Shown: positions 13,163 to 26,900, counted from the stretch's first letter. The stretch is DNA of 64,000 bases from Progne subis subis (GCA_022316685.1 JAKJHU010000030.1:9202860-9266859); one strand, 5' to 3'. A program made the numbers and translations. The notes: generated by a model not told the origin, from the sequence alone.

Positions 13163-13349
13163 CTGTGAACTAGAAGGAGGACCCAAGAAACTACTGGCCA
13201 GTCAGCCTCACCTCCATGCCTGGAAAGGTGATGGAACAGGTCATTCTGGAGGTTATCACAAGACATGTAATAGAAAATAAGGTTATCAGGAGTAGGCAAC
13301 ATGGATTTCTCAAGGAGAAGTCACGCTTGACCAGTCTGATATAATAACA
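13163..13349 (+). mobile_element. CR1 LINE fragment (reverse transcriptase region of ORF2)
   Basis: The plus-strand translation reads YWPVSLTSMPGKVMEQ, then a region ending RQHGFLKEKSRLTSLI. This is the typical CR1 ORF2 reverse-transcriptase stretch (consensus style N-Y-x-P-V-S-L-T-S-x-P-G-K-x-M-E-Q ... QHGF-x-K-x-K-S). It is an internal scrap with neither end of the element, and it stops at a TAA near 13348. Confidence 0.85.
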
Positions 13350-16300
13350 CGTTTTTCCACTAAAAATTGTATATTTCATATGTTCCTTGGTAATTTCTAA
13401 GAGCAAATGTACTTAAAAGACTTCATATATTTCTTGGGTAAGGGGTTAACATTTAATTATTTTATATATTCATCCAAGATAAAAATTCATAGTATATTTA
13501 CAATGCAAAGCTATGTTCTTGCAAAAATAAGTTAAACCCATTGGCAATTCTTTAAAAAGCAGCAACAACAGATATTGTGTATTTATATGTACAAAGATTC
13601 ATAGTGGTTTGGACAAAGGTAAAAAAATATTACTCTTAAATATATTGAAAGGAAGGAAGGGAAAATATGCAGGGAATGTTCTAAGGAACATTTTCTCCTG
13701 ACTATATGGGGCAAGTTTTAAAAAACAAGACTGTAAAATTAATGACAATTTGTTCCTAGAGGTTCAAGAAAATTGATCAGAGGGACAAATAGCTTTGCCT
13801 AAGTACAGGAGAGTTAGGAGATCAAAAATCTTGGAGAGAGATGGACAGACTTGCAGATGAGTGGTGACTTGCATATTGTCGTGCGCAGACAAGCCTGAAA
13901 CTTGAGTCCTTAATTTTTCCTGCCAGTAAGAGATTTTGCATTTCATGGGTGTGTGCACTTTCTGAGTCTTCTTGTGAATCTCCTGACAAATTCCAGGTTG
14001 TCATAACACTCTATGATATAAGCTCCAATACTGTGAATGAGATTACAAATTTCAAAATGTACAGCTAAATATATATATAAAAATATATAAACATGTATAT
14101 ATATATAAATGAAAACATCTACTAGCTTTTTTGTTGTTGTTCTCTTTTAACTTTTTTTCCTTGTGAAATTTAAATCAAAAGAAAATTGCAGAATACCAGG
14201 TGCAAGTTTTTCTGAAAAGTCTCTTGCCAAGTCATCCTGAAATTTTGTCTCTCAGATAAAGGTCAAGGACAGAAGGAAGCAGTAAGTATGCAGTATGAAA
14301 GCAATCAACCCTTACATTCATTTAAAAGCAGGACACCTTTAAAAAACCATTAATAGTAGCAGTTTGTCACAAAATAAATGGGTCTGATTCTCTTTTCACT
14401 AGCAGAAATATAAATTGGGAGTAAATCCAAGTTTATGAATGAAGTTTTATTTGCATAAATGTCAATGTATGATGAGCCTAGAGGACAAAATTATCAAATG
14501 ATTTCATAACTGTTTGTGTAACTCCAGTATCACTCTCTTATGAAAATAACTGCATGTATATGCTTATACAAGTTTAAATTCTACATTTTTTAATCTATAT
14601 CCTAAACTAAAGCCATTTCTGAAAGCATGAATTTCACTCATTATACCATTTAAAAAAAAAAATACTTGAACTTTTGTGAAGTTTAAATTTTTCTACATAA
14701 TTTCTATATCTAAAGTATAAAGGTATATTTTTTCAGAATTTGGGCGTATGCTAGCTCTCCACGTTGCTAATAGCATGATTATAACAATATACCAAATTTA
14801 CAATCAGTTATTGAATACAAACCAAAGTCTCACTGAAGAAAAGTGATTTTGCCTCTTAAAACATTGTCCTTTAACCTGATGCTCTGTGTGATAGGATTTT
14901 TCCCCATTCCAAGATCAAGTTTGTATAAATAAAGTTGCAAGGGCCATGCTCTCAGACCGTGACAAGAAATTATAGTTTACTGATGCACATCTCATGGATT
15001 TCTTTAGACCAGAAACATATTGTGATAGGTGCCATGCTTAGACATCCAAAAACAACGCTCCAGAACTGAATTGTTCTTAGCAGATGACTTCAGGTCTGCA
15101 AAGAGTACTATATTGATAGTCTCAGGGATGTTAGCTTTATTGAAATTACTCTCTTAACAAAACTCAGAATTTGACAAAACAGTCTTATTGACTTTCCTGA
15201 CATCTGTACAGCTCACTGAATAGGTGTCGGTTTTGGCTTACTGTGAAATTTCTCATGTAAAACTCAGCCTGAAAAACAAAGCTGTTCACAATAACTTTTT
15301 TTTTCTTTTAAGCATAGAAAGCAGCAGACCAATGACAATACTGAAAGAGAAAATTAAAGAAAAAAAAAAAATCCCAAACAAACAAACAAACAAAAAAACA
15401 ACTTAAACTTTCCTATATTCCCAAACAAAAACTGTTCATATGTATCTTTGTGGTCAAATCAGCTGTTACAAGAAAACAAACACACACAAAATATTACTTA
15501 GTAAATTAAAAATAATAACAAAATTATCCATATTTTAAAAATTATTTTGCATATTGTTTGATATATTAAATACAAGATAGACCTACAGTCACACTCTTTT
15601 CCAGAAAAAGCTGCCAGTCAGAGGTGAGGGAAGAGCTTCACACCAACTAACTTCAGAACAGGAGTGCAGCCAGGGAGTGAGAACGGACGCACTGTATCAC
15701 CATCTGGAGTTCACAATGTCTCTGCTCACTGTAGAGGGAACTGAAGGAGATGGAAAATTTAAATTATACATTTCATTTGGAAGCCAAAATAAGTATTATG
15801 CTCAGCATCATTATCTTTCATACTATTTCACCATGTTTGTGCAAGACACACTCATTATACTAGGACATACATGATGACATTTCATTCAAAAGCAGTTATG
15901 ACAAGGCCAGGGTGCTAAAGCACGAGTGTGAAACATGAAAGACAGTGTTACAAATATGGTTATATTTCATAGTACAATTCTGTAACACATTAATCTTTTA
16001 TATACTCAGGTTTTACAGACATGACAGAAGTTTAGGGTGAAAAAATTGCTCTTTTTAAGTTAACTTGAAATGTAAAACATCAGTGGCTACAATTTTTATA
16101 ATTTTTAATCTTAATCCAAAACTAAGCATTTTGAAGTATCAAGTGATTGGAGGGTTGTTTATTTTTGGTTAGGTTTTCTTAATTCTTTTTCCTGTGGGAG
16201 TGGTAGTGTGAGACATCAGAATCAGGAATTCAAGACTTTATACTCTTGTAAATAATATTTATCTTCATTAAATTTTAACTAAATATGTGCTTGTATGACC

Positions 16301-18386
16301 TGTGTGGTCAGCTTAAATATGTAGTAAAACACTAGAAAGTGATTGAATATACATTTCCTTACTTTAAAAAAAGTTTTTCTTTAGATTATAGATTGCAAAA
16401 GCAGAGTTTCTTACAGGTACTTGATTTTCTCTCCGGAACCTCAAGCAAAGTCATGCAAGCTTATAAATATTCGTTGTCCTGTTGAAGTCAGCATTAAAGT
16501 TAAGTATATCTGAGTATTTCTGCAGGAATGATGTTCTGGGAATTATCTTGAAATATCCTTTGTACTAGTGGTCCATTGCATTGACCTGAAGTGCCACTGA
16601 CCTTACTGAGACTCAGGGAGATGCAGAGTTTCAGCTGCACTGAACTCATTACAGAGCTGTAGGGTAGGAACTCCCGTTGCTTTCCAAAAGCTCACGTTGC
16701 CTTCACTGGGGCCAGAACATTTTTCCCAAAATACAGGCTATTCAAGTGGAAACAAAGAAGAAAGACTAAAACTTAATCTAAGGATATGCTTCACCAACAA
16801 AAATATTTTTAATCAATTCTATATTTTTAACAATCTGTATTGAAACTTATAACATTTGTATTCTAATTTTATTAAGTATGGTATATCAGCATGTTTTTTA
16901 AATGGAGGAAAATACCATACACTCATTATTGCCAGGGTTTTTGTCATTTTAATTAATTTGCAAAGCAAGTACAGTTAGAGATTACTTCTTGATTTTCTTT
17001 TGTGCTTCCACTGCTTTTTAAAATCTGAATTCCAAGTACCTTGCTTGAGCATAAAAGGCATTTTTAATATTAATGTAATTCAATGATAATTTATTTTAAA
17101 GGTTAAATGTTACTGCTCACTGAGTTCCTGGTAGGCTTCATAGGGTGTAACAAAACCCCACAGCATAAATTTAAAGAAAGATGAACTCTTATCTGTAGAC
17201 CATTTTTCAATTTAATACCACTGCATTTAAGAAAACAGCAACACAAATTTTAAGGTGAGAAATATGATCCTAACTAAACTTAGAACAATATTGTTCACTT
17301 GGTTTTCCTTAGTAGTAATCAAATCACTATTTGATATTAACTTTAGAGAATTTTCTTGTATAAAATAATATTTTATGGATCTTAATAAGAATTTTCTCAA
17401 TGGATATTATTTCAAATATTGTTCCTCTGACCCTGTTCATGCAAAAAGGTTTTAGATTCTCTTAGCTGCAGATAGCTTGTGTTTATCTTGCCACCCTAAC
17501 TATTTTTCTTTTCTTTCCTTAGTGAGCAGGAATTTTGGTACTAAAGTGGTGCTAATCACTGTCATACTGTCCGATGAATTGCAACATACAGATATTAAAA
17601 TCCACAGTTTTAAATTCACTAGAAGGTAATATACACACAAGCAAAAAGAAAGCCATCCTTGGTCAGAAGAAATGTGTGTAGTGACAGTTCTTAGCTGATG
17701 GTGTTGTATGTTCCCATCAAAACTTGTGCTTCATAAAGACCTTTACTTCTTGGTCTTTGCAGAACTTTAATTTGGCTCCTATGACTTCTGAGCAGGGCAT
17801 CTATTTTTAGCTACATATTTATTTATATGTCTTGCTCTTTTTCACAAGACTGTATGGATAAATAATAAAAACTGCATAGTAAAATTAAGAGAAGTAGCCC
17901 ACAATCATGGAAGGCTCAGAGTTTCCTCTTGGTGCTGATTAGCAAGAGAGTACCAAATACTAAGATGACAATGTGTGGACTGGGACTGTTGCCAGTTCAT
18001 TTTATAGTAATTTTATTGCCAGACAAAAGTATTGTGTCCATTTTTTTTTAATGGAATAATCATGTTGTCATAACATCTGATATACAATTGCAGACATTGT
18101 CACATGGTTTTGCTTACTACCCATCTATTCTTATATGGTCAATTTTGGCCAAAAGACTATCTCTGTCTGCTAAAATAGGAAATTTCCATTCACTTAGCAA
18201 CTCCATTCACTCAACTTAAGCTGTTGCTATTCAGGAAGCTATTTAACAGAGTATCCCAGGAGTGTGCTTTTGAGGTCTCAGGAGTCCACAAATGTTTGTC
18301 AGTCTTTAAGAACCCCTTTTAGAAACACAGGAGCAGTCATTTGTGTTGTGTCATAAATCAAACAAGGAGAGGTCAAGACCAGCTTG
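13350..18386. other. AT-rich intergenic DNA, no gene seen
   Basis: Contains an AT dinucleotide-like stretch at about 14070-14110 and an A-rich stretch at 15355-15400. No coding or repeat family was recognised. A GTATAAATAAAG motif at about 14923 is isolated. Confidence 0.5.
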
Positions 18387-18392
18387 GCAGCC

Positions 18393-19129
18393 TGTATCTG
18401 GTTTTTTCCCCACTCCGGGCGGGAGAGGACCTCTGGCTAGCTCGGTCAACACAGATACAGATGTTTCCAGTTCGCTTCGGCTTCGGCTTAGCAGTTAGAC
18501 CCCGTATGTTGAGACAGTCAACAGCAGCAGAAGAGAAAAGGCTGGCTCTCAGCTTAGCAGGTTAAAAGATGTTTATTAGCTCCAGAGTTGAGAAGCAGAG
18601 AGCTCCGAGCTCAGAGGCGAGAGCTCAGAAGCTGGGAGCTGAGCAGCTGAGAGCGAGGTAGCTGAGCGAGCTGCTCGGAGAGCTGCTGGGAGAGAGAGGA
18701 GCAGCTCGGAGAGGAGCAGCTGAGAGAAAAACTTTGAATCCCCTCTCCCTTATAAGCGGGGGAGGGGTTCCAGGGAGGATACAACAAGACAACAAATCAG
18801 GGGATCCAGGGGGTAACAAGGTGTGCCCACCCCCAAGCCTCGGACCAACCACCTCCAGAGGGAAAGAATTCCCCCAGGCTACCTGTCCACCCGAAGCCCT
18901 CTCCCTGAGGTTTCGCAATCTGGGAGGGACCCCTGGAGTGATAGACAGGCTGCCCCAGAGTGAGGGGGGGCAGAGGGATGTTACATGCCAGGTGAGGAGT
19001 GGGATGATTGACACAAAACACCTTATTATAAAGACGACACAAAAGGGATACAAAATTGGGGATACAGTGAAATGAACCATAACATAAACTTCTTACAAAA
19101 ACCTAATAAAACAGTTCTGCACCACTACA
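18393..19129 (-). mobile_element. Solo LTR of the betaretrovirus-like family, copy A
   Basis: This is a 737-bp reverse-oriented copy of the provirus LTR found at 44232 and 51605, from TGTATCTGGTTT (complement of the LTR 3' end) to CACCACTACA (complement of its 5' end). An exact 6-bp target duplication GCAGCC flanks it (18387-18392 and 19130-19135), so it is a solo LTR left by LTR-LTR recombination. The length excess over 725 bp comes from about 12 extra bases in the GAGCTC/CAGCTG-rich R segment. The minus-strand AATAAA and TTATAAG signals are conserved. Confidence 0.95.
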
Positions 19130-19369
19130 GCAGCCCAGAAAACTCCTCTTGAAGCTCAAGGGAAAGAAGAAACTGTATGATCTCGGGAAGCAAGAGAAGA
19201 AAGGCAAGGCTTCATGGGAAGAGTACAGGGTTGTGATTCATTTATGCAGGGAGAAGACGTGAAAGGCCCATCTCAGGGTCAAGACTGACCAGTGTTGCAC
19301 CAGATAACAAAGGTTTTGTTAAATATGTTATTAGCAAGATATGGTCTGAAAAAAAAATGGACCTGTACT

Positions 19370-20159
19370 TAATATTTTTCTATGACAAGGTCACACATGG
19401 ACATAGCAGCCTGTGTAGTTTTTCTGGATTTTAGTAAGGCTTTTTAATACTGTCCCTGACAACATCCTTCTAGTCAGTTATCCAGCTACAGGATGAGCTG
19501 ATACATGGTGCACTTGGTGAAGAACTAACTGAAGAGCAGGGCTTGGACATTGAAGGCACCATTAATAAGTTTGCTGATAATACTGCACCAGGATATTGTC
19601 CCTCTTGAAGGACAAGAGGACTTGAAGAAGGGTCTAGATAGTTTGTAGCACTGGGCTGTGAGTAATGGAAATTAATTCCATGATATTTGACAGGATAGTG
19701 GATTCGGAACTTAGGAGGAGGTAACAGTGGACACAAATATAAACTGGGACATTGACTGGGGAACAACCCTGAAGAGAGAGATCTGACATGCTGGATCCAG
19801 AGTAGCAGGGTCAATAGAAGTCAGCAGTGTGCCTGGACAGCCCAAAGGGCAAACTGCACCTGAAGCATCTTGAACATAACATGACCAGCTGGTCAAAAGG
19901 GGTGATTAAGCTGCTGTATTCAGTGTTGATGCTGCCTCAATTTGAGATCATCATGCTTTCCCAATAAGTGGTCAGTGAAAGTCCCAACTAGTCAGTAATT
20001 AAGAGGCATTTGGACAATACTCTTGATAATATGCCTTAAGTATTTTTAAATCAGTCAGGCAATTGGATTAGATTTTCCGACTGAAAGTCCCTTCCAACTG
20101 GAAGGGTCTATTCTATTCTATTCTATTCTATTCTATTCTATTCTATTCTATTCTATTCT
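19370..20159 (+). mobile_element. CR1 LINE fragment with expanded tail
   Basis: The start encodes VVFLDFSKAF, the conserved CR1 reverse-transcriptase core (second phase broken by a TAA). It continues through decayed ORF2 and 3' UTR phrases (AAACTGCACCTGAAGCATC, AGGCATTTGGACAA, CTTCCAACTGGAAGGGTCTA) to the element's 3' end. The insertion is 5' truncated and carries several stops. The ATTCT tail is expanded into a microsatellite. Confidence 0.85.
20108..20159. repeat. (ATTCT)n microsatellite at the CR1 3' end
   Basis: About ten perfect tandem pentamers. CR1 elements normally end in a few short ATTCT-like units, so this is an expanded CR1 tail. Confidence 0.95.
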
Positions 20160-21592
20160 GTATTTTCATTTCCAGTCCAAATATGATCCAGGAAAGTTTT
20201 ATGGAGAGCTGATTAAATTTTACAAAAGATGCAAACTGTTCCTGATTGACAATTTAACTGCACATCTCAACCCAATCACTTGCATTGGATCAAACAAGAA
20301 TGGGTCAGCAAGACAAGACAGAAGCTGCACTTGATGCTCAGAGTTCCCTTCCAACTCTGCATACTCTCTGAACTAAGTTTCTTAATTCAACAGAAAACCA
20401 GATTTAATTTATTACTTTCAAAACAGGCCAGACTAACTCTCCAGATGTCATACCCTTTAGATAGTTGCAGGGGCAGCAATAAAAGTATGCAAGCAGCAGT
20501 AGGCAGAAGACAGCAAAATGCCCTTTTCAGCAGCAAATTACACTAGAATAAATTGAATTGAAACTTCTCTCAAAAAAATGTTTTTTTCAATCTAAAACTG
20601 AATTCTTCTGTCACCTTTGGATTCTAACATGGTACTTGCAATGCTTTATACCTGAGTAAAGTTATCAGTTATCAGTTATCACCAGCCATGAGGATACGTC
20701 TATAACATGTCTGAATACATTGCTGTCCTTTTCCAGTCCTTATAGTGAACTTTCTCATTTCATCTGTTGAATTCAAAATTCAGTATTATTATTTTAGTCT
20801 TATAAGTCAGAAGATATAAGCAAGGCAGACACAGGGAAAAACACACAATGTTTGAGCATAGAGTATTTCTTCAGATAAGAAACAGTAGTGAAGCAGACTC
20901 TTTAGCATAGCTGTTGAACAAAGTTAGTAATAAATTTTGGTAGCAATAATTATTAATTCAAGAAGCTAGAGAAAATTTAGTGATTTTCCATTAAAATATT
21001 GTATCTTTCAAAACCAACAAAGGTATAAATTTAACAAAACAGTAAATATTCAAGGTAATTATCCATAATTTCTTAGCAATGTTCTTTACAATCTTTCAGT
21101 GAAAAGAATATGAGCATCATATGCAGAATGAACAGGCAGGAAAATGAAAAGCACAGACAGCATATTGAGCTTATTGCTGCCCTTCAATACATCTCTATCT
21201 CTTTACAAAATTACTGTCATATCTGAAAGATCTGTAATACAGGATGAGAGGAATGAAAATGGAATTTCAAATTTAGCAAATGTTACCAAACATTCTTAAA
21301 TAATAGGCTGAAACAGTCTTTCACTAGCTTCCAAACTGATGGTTGTATCCCTGTCAAAATAAGCCTCTGGAGATATCTTTACCATTTCATTTTGTGGGAC
21401 AAGGATATACATTCCCATATTAAGACTGGAATTCAATCTTAGCCCTGAATCCAACAGAACAGGAGCTCATTTTAAATTAGACATCCTAACTGGTATGTGC
21501 AGGATTGATCAGGATAAAAACACAAAGCTGATGAATAGGATTATGAAAAACAAGTATACCTGAAATGTATGTTCAATGTTTTTCTCTGTCAT
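20160..21592. other. Intergenic DNA, no gene seen
   Basis: No recognisable coding sequence or repeat. Chance frames stay below 90 codons. Confidence 0.5.
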
Positions 21593-21642
21593 CTGTCTTT
21601 TCTTATTTCAATTCCTCCTGTCTTTTCTTATTTCAATTCTTC
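21593..21642. repeat. 25-bp tandem duplication
   Basis: Two adjacent copies of a 25-bp unit beginning CTGTCTTTTCTTATTTCAAT differ at one base. They lie three bases before the target duplication of the neighbouring solo LTR. Confidence 0.9.
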
Positions 21643-21650
21643 CTATACTA

Positions 21651-22040
21651 TGTCGCCAAGACACACAAAGCAATCACGCGCAGACAGAAATCATTCACAA
21701 GCAGAGGTTCTTCCAGCTTCTCCTGAGAGAGCAGAGAGAGAAGGAAGACCCTCTTTGTTTATTCTTTACTTTTTTATACATTTGTGGATCTGGAAGAAGA
21801 TTGGCTTTTTGGGTTTCCACCCCTCAGCCTCAGTGGCCAGACCCACTGTCAGTTACAGTTGTTTTTCAGGTTAGAAATATGCAAACAAAGGACAAAGAAT
21901 GAGAAACAAAGGGTTTGTTTATGTTACATCTATGGGAAAGGTAGAAAACTACTCCTAATATTGTACAGTAACCAAAAGATCTGACTCCATTATGAATTTC
22001 AAGAAGGCTAATAAGAAAGCTCAGAAAAACCAGGGTAACA
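21651..22040 (-). mobile_element. Solo LTR, second family
   Basis: The element runs from TGTCGCCAAG to CAGGGTAACA on the plus strand (TG...CA), 390 bp, with an exact 6-bp target duplication ATACTA at 21645-21650 and 22041-22046. On the minus strand it carries TATAAAAA (complement of 21771-21778), followed about 10 bp later by AATAAA (complement of 21758-21763). This compact promoter/poly-A arrangement gives the orientation. It has no internal region. Confidence 0.9.
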
Positions 22041-22441
22041 ATACTACTCATGTGATTCCAACAGAATGGAATCAGACTTTGGTCTCCAGTCCCACCTGAC
22101 AAAGAAAACAGTTTACAAGGGGAAACATACATGTTTGAACTCCTCTAACTTAGGTCAGACTACACAGACTGCCTATATATTTCACTACTGCTTTAATCCT
22201 CAGTTTATTTAGGCAAGTGATTCCTTAACTTCAGCTTCTGACCTATTCAATTCAGTTTCTTTCTTACAGAAATTTAAGGTACCATGTTTCCTCCTTAGCA
22301 CAAACATGGAACCTACCTGCACCTAGAAAAATGTTTATCACTCTTCTAAAATCTCTAAGTAGACTGACTTTTTGTGTTAACACCTTATTTGGAAAAATAT
22401 TAATAATTACAACTTGGTTTAGTTATATTTGCTGATTTTAG
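22041..22441. other. Intergenic DNA, nothing recognised
   Basis: AT-rich sequence between the solo LTR and a T/G tract. No motif was seen. Confidence 0.5.
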
Positions 22442-22605
22442 GTCTTGGGTTGTGGGTTTGTTTGTTTGTTTGGTTGGTTGGTTTTGGTGGGTTTTTTTTT
22501 TGTTTTGTTTTGTTTTTTTTTTGTTTGGGGGGTTTTTTTTGTGGGTTTGCTTTTTTTTTGTTTTGGTTTGGTTTTTTTTTGTTTTTTGGTGTGTGTTTTT
22601 TTGGT

Positions 22606-22645
<40 letters not shown>
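22442..22645. repeat. T/G-rich low-complexity tract ending in poly-T
   Basis: Degenerate GTTTG/TTTTGG repeats followed by a run of about 33 T. All frames through it are open only because the tract encodes poly-Phe/Gly or poly-Lys, so no gene is called. Confidence 0.9.
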
Positions 22646-22646
<1 letters not shown>

Positions 22647-23454
22647 AAAGGCAAAGGCATTCTTTTCTCCTATGATACAAGAATATTTCATGTGAAATGC
22701 ATAACAGCCCTTCACATTGACTTGAACTCTCTCTAAAACTACATAAGGTCCCTCAGTGATGCTGAGAAACAAATTCTGAAGACCTACTGACCTCCCTGAA
22801 AAAATTGTTGATATGCTGTTATCTAAATTTTAAAAGGTATGAAGACAAGTACAGCATACTAATGTACCTTCCTATAAACAAAATATTCACTCTTCAGTGG
22901 AGTAAAAAACATATAAGATAATACGCCCTCAGGAGATGTCAAATACAGGCAAGCTACTCCCTGAATGGTCACATTGTTCAGTCTCTGTCTCCCAGATTTC
23001 AGCAAAGTATTGAGTTTTCCTCTAACAGTTATTGTATTGAGCACTAATTCTGGCCACTGCCTAGCTGCCTGCTGGATAATCATCTCCTGAAGGTACACTG
23101 CGCTGTGTCACCCCACAGCTGCTGGTTTGTTCATTACTCAAATCTATTTGTTAATCATATACTAAGTGCAAGGCTGCAGCATACATGGTAGAGAATTTTA
23201 AACAAAGAGAAATAAATTCTTACCCCCTCTTCTCCATGTTGTTCTAAAAGCCACATTTCCTGAAAATGTTATATTCCTCAGATGTCCTACACACTCCTAT
23301 AAGAACTTTATAAAGACGTCTTCTAATTTATGAATTTTGAGGCCTATGGCATGAATAAGAATGGTAATATGATTTCTATATAAAAGAGTAGGGTATTGGA
23401 GTATTCTTCCTTTTCTGCAGCAAAAATCACACAGTGCACACGGTGCCTTAAGTT
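22646..23454. other. Intergenic DNA, no gene seen
   Basis: No recognisable motif on either strand. Confidence 0.5.
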
Positions 23455-23900
23455 TTAGCTTTTATGTTTTCCAGATTCTGTGCTGCTTAGGGTTTTAGTT
23501 CTGAGCCTCATACTGAGTGTTAGTAAGCTCTCTTCACAGAGTAGGTAGATAAAACAGATCCTTTTCCTGCTGGAGATCAAGGTCAACAGGTACAAGTTTT
23601 GGGCCCAAAAGCATAAATAACGGTGGACTGAAGAGAGAAAACAAGAAGGACAGGACTTCATAATCTGAAGCTGTAATTGGACAATTAACCCCAATATGCA
23701 AATGAACCAAAACTTTTAAAAGTGTTCAACCCCATTACCAGTCATCCATTTTGTGATCATTTTGGGTCCACCTTGGGTGCAGCCCTGGCCAGGCTCTTGT
23801 ACTGCCCAAGGTGTATCCTCAAAGGCCTTTCAATAGGTATCTACTTTATTCTCTACTTCTGTCCAGTCTCTGTTCCAGGTCAGCCTTCCTAAGGCATCAC
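23455..23900 (+). mobile_element. Probable solo LTR, third family (boundaries uncertain)
   Basis: Features typical of passerine ERV LTRs occur in order: TTGGGCCCAAAAGCATAA, then TGTAATTGGACAATTA, a TATA-like CTTTTAAAAG at about 23713, then ACCTTGGGTGCAGCCCTGGCC, a degenerate poly-A signal region (CAATAGGTATCTACTTTATT) and a downstream TCCAGTCTCTGTTCCAGGTC segment. I recognise the pattern but could not find matching target duplications, so both ends are approximate. Confidence 0.5.
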
Positions 23901-26900
23901 ACGACACAAGGCAGCAGTTCAAAAAACATAACAAATGTATGCACCATGGTTGAGCACATGCTTTGAGATAAATTTCCCTCATGCAGAAGTAATAATTTCA
24001 GAAGTAGCATGCTTTGGCAGTTATCTCAGATGCAATTGCATCAGAGCAGTTACACTGCAGCTTTTGCTTCAATGCATCTCAGTTTTAGATAAACCAATTA
24101 GTGTAGACATGCCCTGAGAGGTAACCATATGGTAAGTTTGTGAGGCTACATGAAGTACATAGTGGCAGTCTCAAGAATTCAAGCCATTCTTCAAGTGACA
24201 GCTGTGTCTTTATTTTCAGTCGTCATCATTACCTGCATCATCAAATGTTCCAGGCTTCAGGTGCTTCTGCTTGATTGTATGTTGCTGTTTGACCTTATTT
24301 GTACGTTTAAATCTGCATGTAAAGGAAGCTGAGGGACAAATAGATATTTAATTTAAATTAAGGAAGTTAAATACCTGTTAGGTTCTTGTTATTAATATTA
24401 GTGGCTTTGAAATAATGACCTCCCTTTTTTTGAAGCAAAAAATAAAATTAAATTTAAAATAATGTCTGGCCTTTAAATCAACCACCTCCAATATGTCCAG
24501 TAGTTCTGAGAGAGATTCTACACACACCATTTAAAATAAAGCATTCATTCCTTTGACTGGCAGAATCTCTTCAAATTCTGTGTGGGTTCCTATGTCTCTG
24601 TGACGTATAAAAGCAAAAAAGGTTGGATAAGAAATCAAGGGCTTTTGTACTTTAACCTTGATAAGAGTTATAGTACTCTCTAAAGACTCCGAAGCTGTAG
24701 TTATTACTATTTCTTCTATTTTTGGAAGAATAAGTTGCAAAATTTAAAAGGCAAATTTTAATTATGAAAGCAGTCTGAAAGAAACAGATAGATTTGGTCA
24801 CAAAATTACGGCAGGAGCAGTCATGATAAACTCATAGAAGCGATGAATGTTTCATTCAATACATGCAAATAACCTTGTGGTGTAAAAGAGCTGATATGAA
24901 ATGGCAATTTTTTCTAGATACTCATAATGTCTTAGGTAGTTCATAGACCACTGCTTAGAAAACGGAATGATATATATGAGTGTTCTCATATATACCATAC
25001 ATCAGTTGAGACCAAAAAAAATTATCTCTCTCTCTTGTTTTGAAAAGATGACATAAAACATCAGTAGCACTAGAATAATGAGTCTTGCAGACCATATCAC
25101 ATTGTTTTTTTTAAAGCCAGATTCCTACCTCGTTCTGAAAATTTCAGGTATAATTCTATATGCAATTTCCTGAAAAATAATTTTTTCACAGAATAGGGTA
25201 AAAATGAATCTAAATGTCTTCAGAAATTGACATCTCACAAAAGATGAATGATGGTAGAACATGCACTAATATTATTTTTTATTCTGTTTTAGCCACCAAT
25301 ATTCAAATTCTATATTTATATAACTGCTGAATATTCAATATTGTAGGATTATACAGACTATTTCCAGGAAGATATGTGTTTGTAATAGGTAGAAATCTGA
25401 TGGGAAAAGGAAATTTCATAGTTCTCCATGTGCTGAATCATTGATTTTGTCAACAAAACACTTGTGAGATATCCTCACACGTGGACAATATGAAAATATA
25501 TATTTACATATAAAGTTTGGTATCGTGTAAAACCCTGTCCTTGATCCTTACAATAAAAACAATGACATACCTAATAGCTATAAAATACATATTCATAAAT
25601 AACCATTATGATGTACAATGTTTTTAAACAGTGTTTCACGGACGCTATGGCTAGTATTCTACAGATGTTTTTTACACTTGTCCAGTTGAGGTTTCAGGTC
25701 TGAAAAACATCTGGAAAATTTACTGCTTTCTGTTGTCTAATAATTCCCCATTATTAATGGATTAAAGCAAGAATGAAGTGAATTTATGAACAAGCTAAGA
25801 TGCAACCTCAGAGTTGCTGTTCCACAGGCAGATGATGCTGTTTTTCACTTGTAAGAAGGTAAAGAATGAATCTGGGTCACAAAGTTTATATAGAAATACT
25901 CTAATTGGCATACTGTAGAGCAAAGCTGGGGTGCAAGGATGTAGTTTTGTTAGGGACAACTGACTCCTTAAGAGATCACAAGATGAAATGCAGCATTTTC
26001 TCGCAACAACTGCTTGGTGGTCTTCAATGGCCAAGTTAAAGTCAGTTAATGAACAAAGGAGATACAAAAATCCCTTCCTTGCCGCCTAAATCCTTTTTCC
26101 TATTTGAAAGCTTGTCTTTCCTACTCAGGGTTCAACAAACTTCTTGACTCAGACTTGAGCATGTCCAGAATCAGTACTTTAGAATGTTCAGTGACTTTAC
26201 TGAACATCAAGAAAATCAAAGCAAATAATATGGAAACTACAGGAAGAAATGCCCTGCTCACAGCAGCTGAACATCTAAGGTGTGAAAACAAGACTTCTGT
26301 GGAAACTGGAAGAATTTCTAGTGTTTTAGACTGATACATCCATGTTGTACAGAGACAAAATTTATAAATTCTCACATGGTATTTATATGGCATCTTCACC
26401 TGTGATTATTTAGCTACCTAGTTCACTCCTTGGTCCTTCACTTGGCTCTATTATATAATGCTATGTCTCATCCCCTTTGGGTACAAGCCAACCAGTTTCC
26501 TTCAAAATCAGTCTTCACCAGGATACTTCTGGAGTTGATTCAGACATGAGGGTTCTTCTTGTAAACAGTATCCACCAGATTTTATGCCTTTACCCTGAAG
26601 AGGTCTCTAGTTCTCTTTCAGCAGTTGAAGTACCAGTCTCTATTTTGCCTTCATGTGATAGGCAGGCAGAATATTACTCTGTCCTGAGTGGGTTACAACC
26701 CTGGTGGGCTGTAACACAGTCTTCCACTTATTTCAGATACTGTACACATACATATGTGTACATAGATTATTTCTTAGGACCCCAGGAAGATCATATCAGA
26801 TGCAGGAGAAAACTTTAATCAAATCATGTGACCTATTCACCACAGAAAAGATTATCTCTGATGAGATCTGACATCACTATTTTTAATACTGGGAACACTT

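Noticed and set aside
14900..14990. GTATAAATAAAG followed by a U5-like phrase
   Set aside because: An isolated TATA/poly-A look-alike with no LTR ends or target duplication.
22400..22772. Several overlapping frames of 70-117 codons on both strands
   Set aside because: They are translations of a T/G-rich and poly-T tract (poly-Phe/Gly or poly-Lys), not genes.
26477..26818. 113-codon plus-strand frame starting ATG
   Set aside because: No recognisable motif, splice context or repeat family. Length is within chance for this composition.
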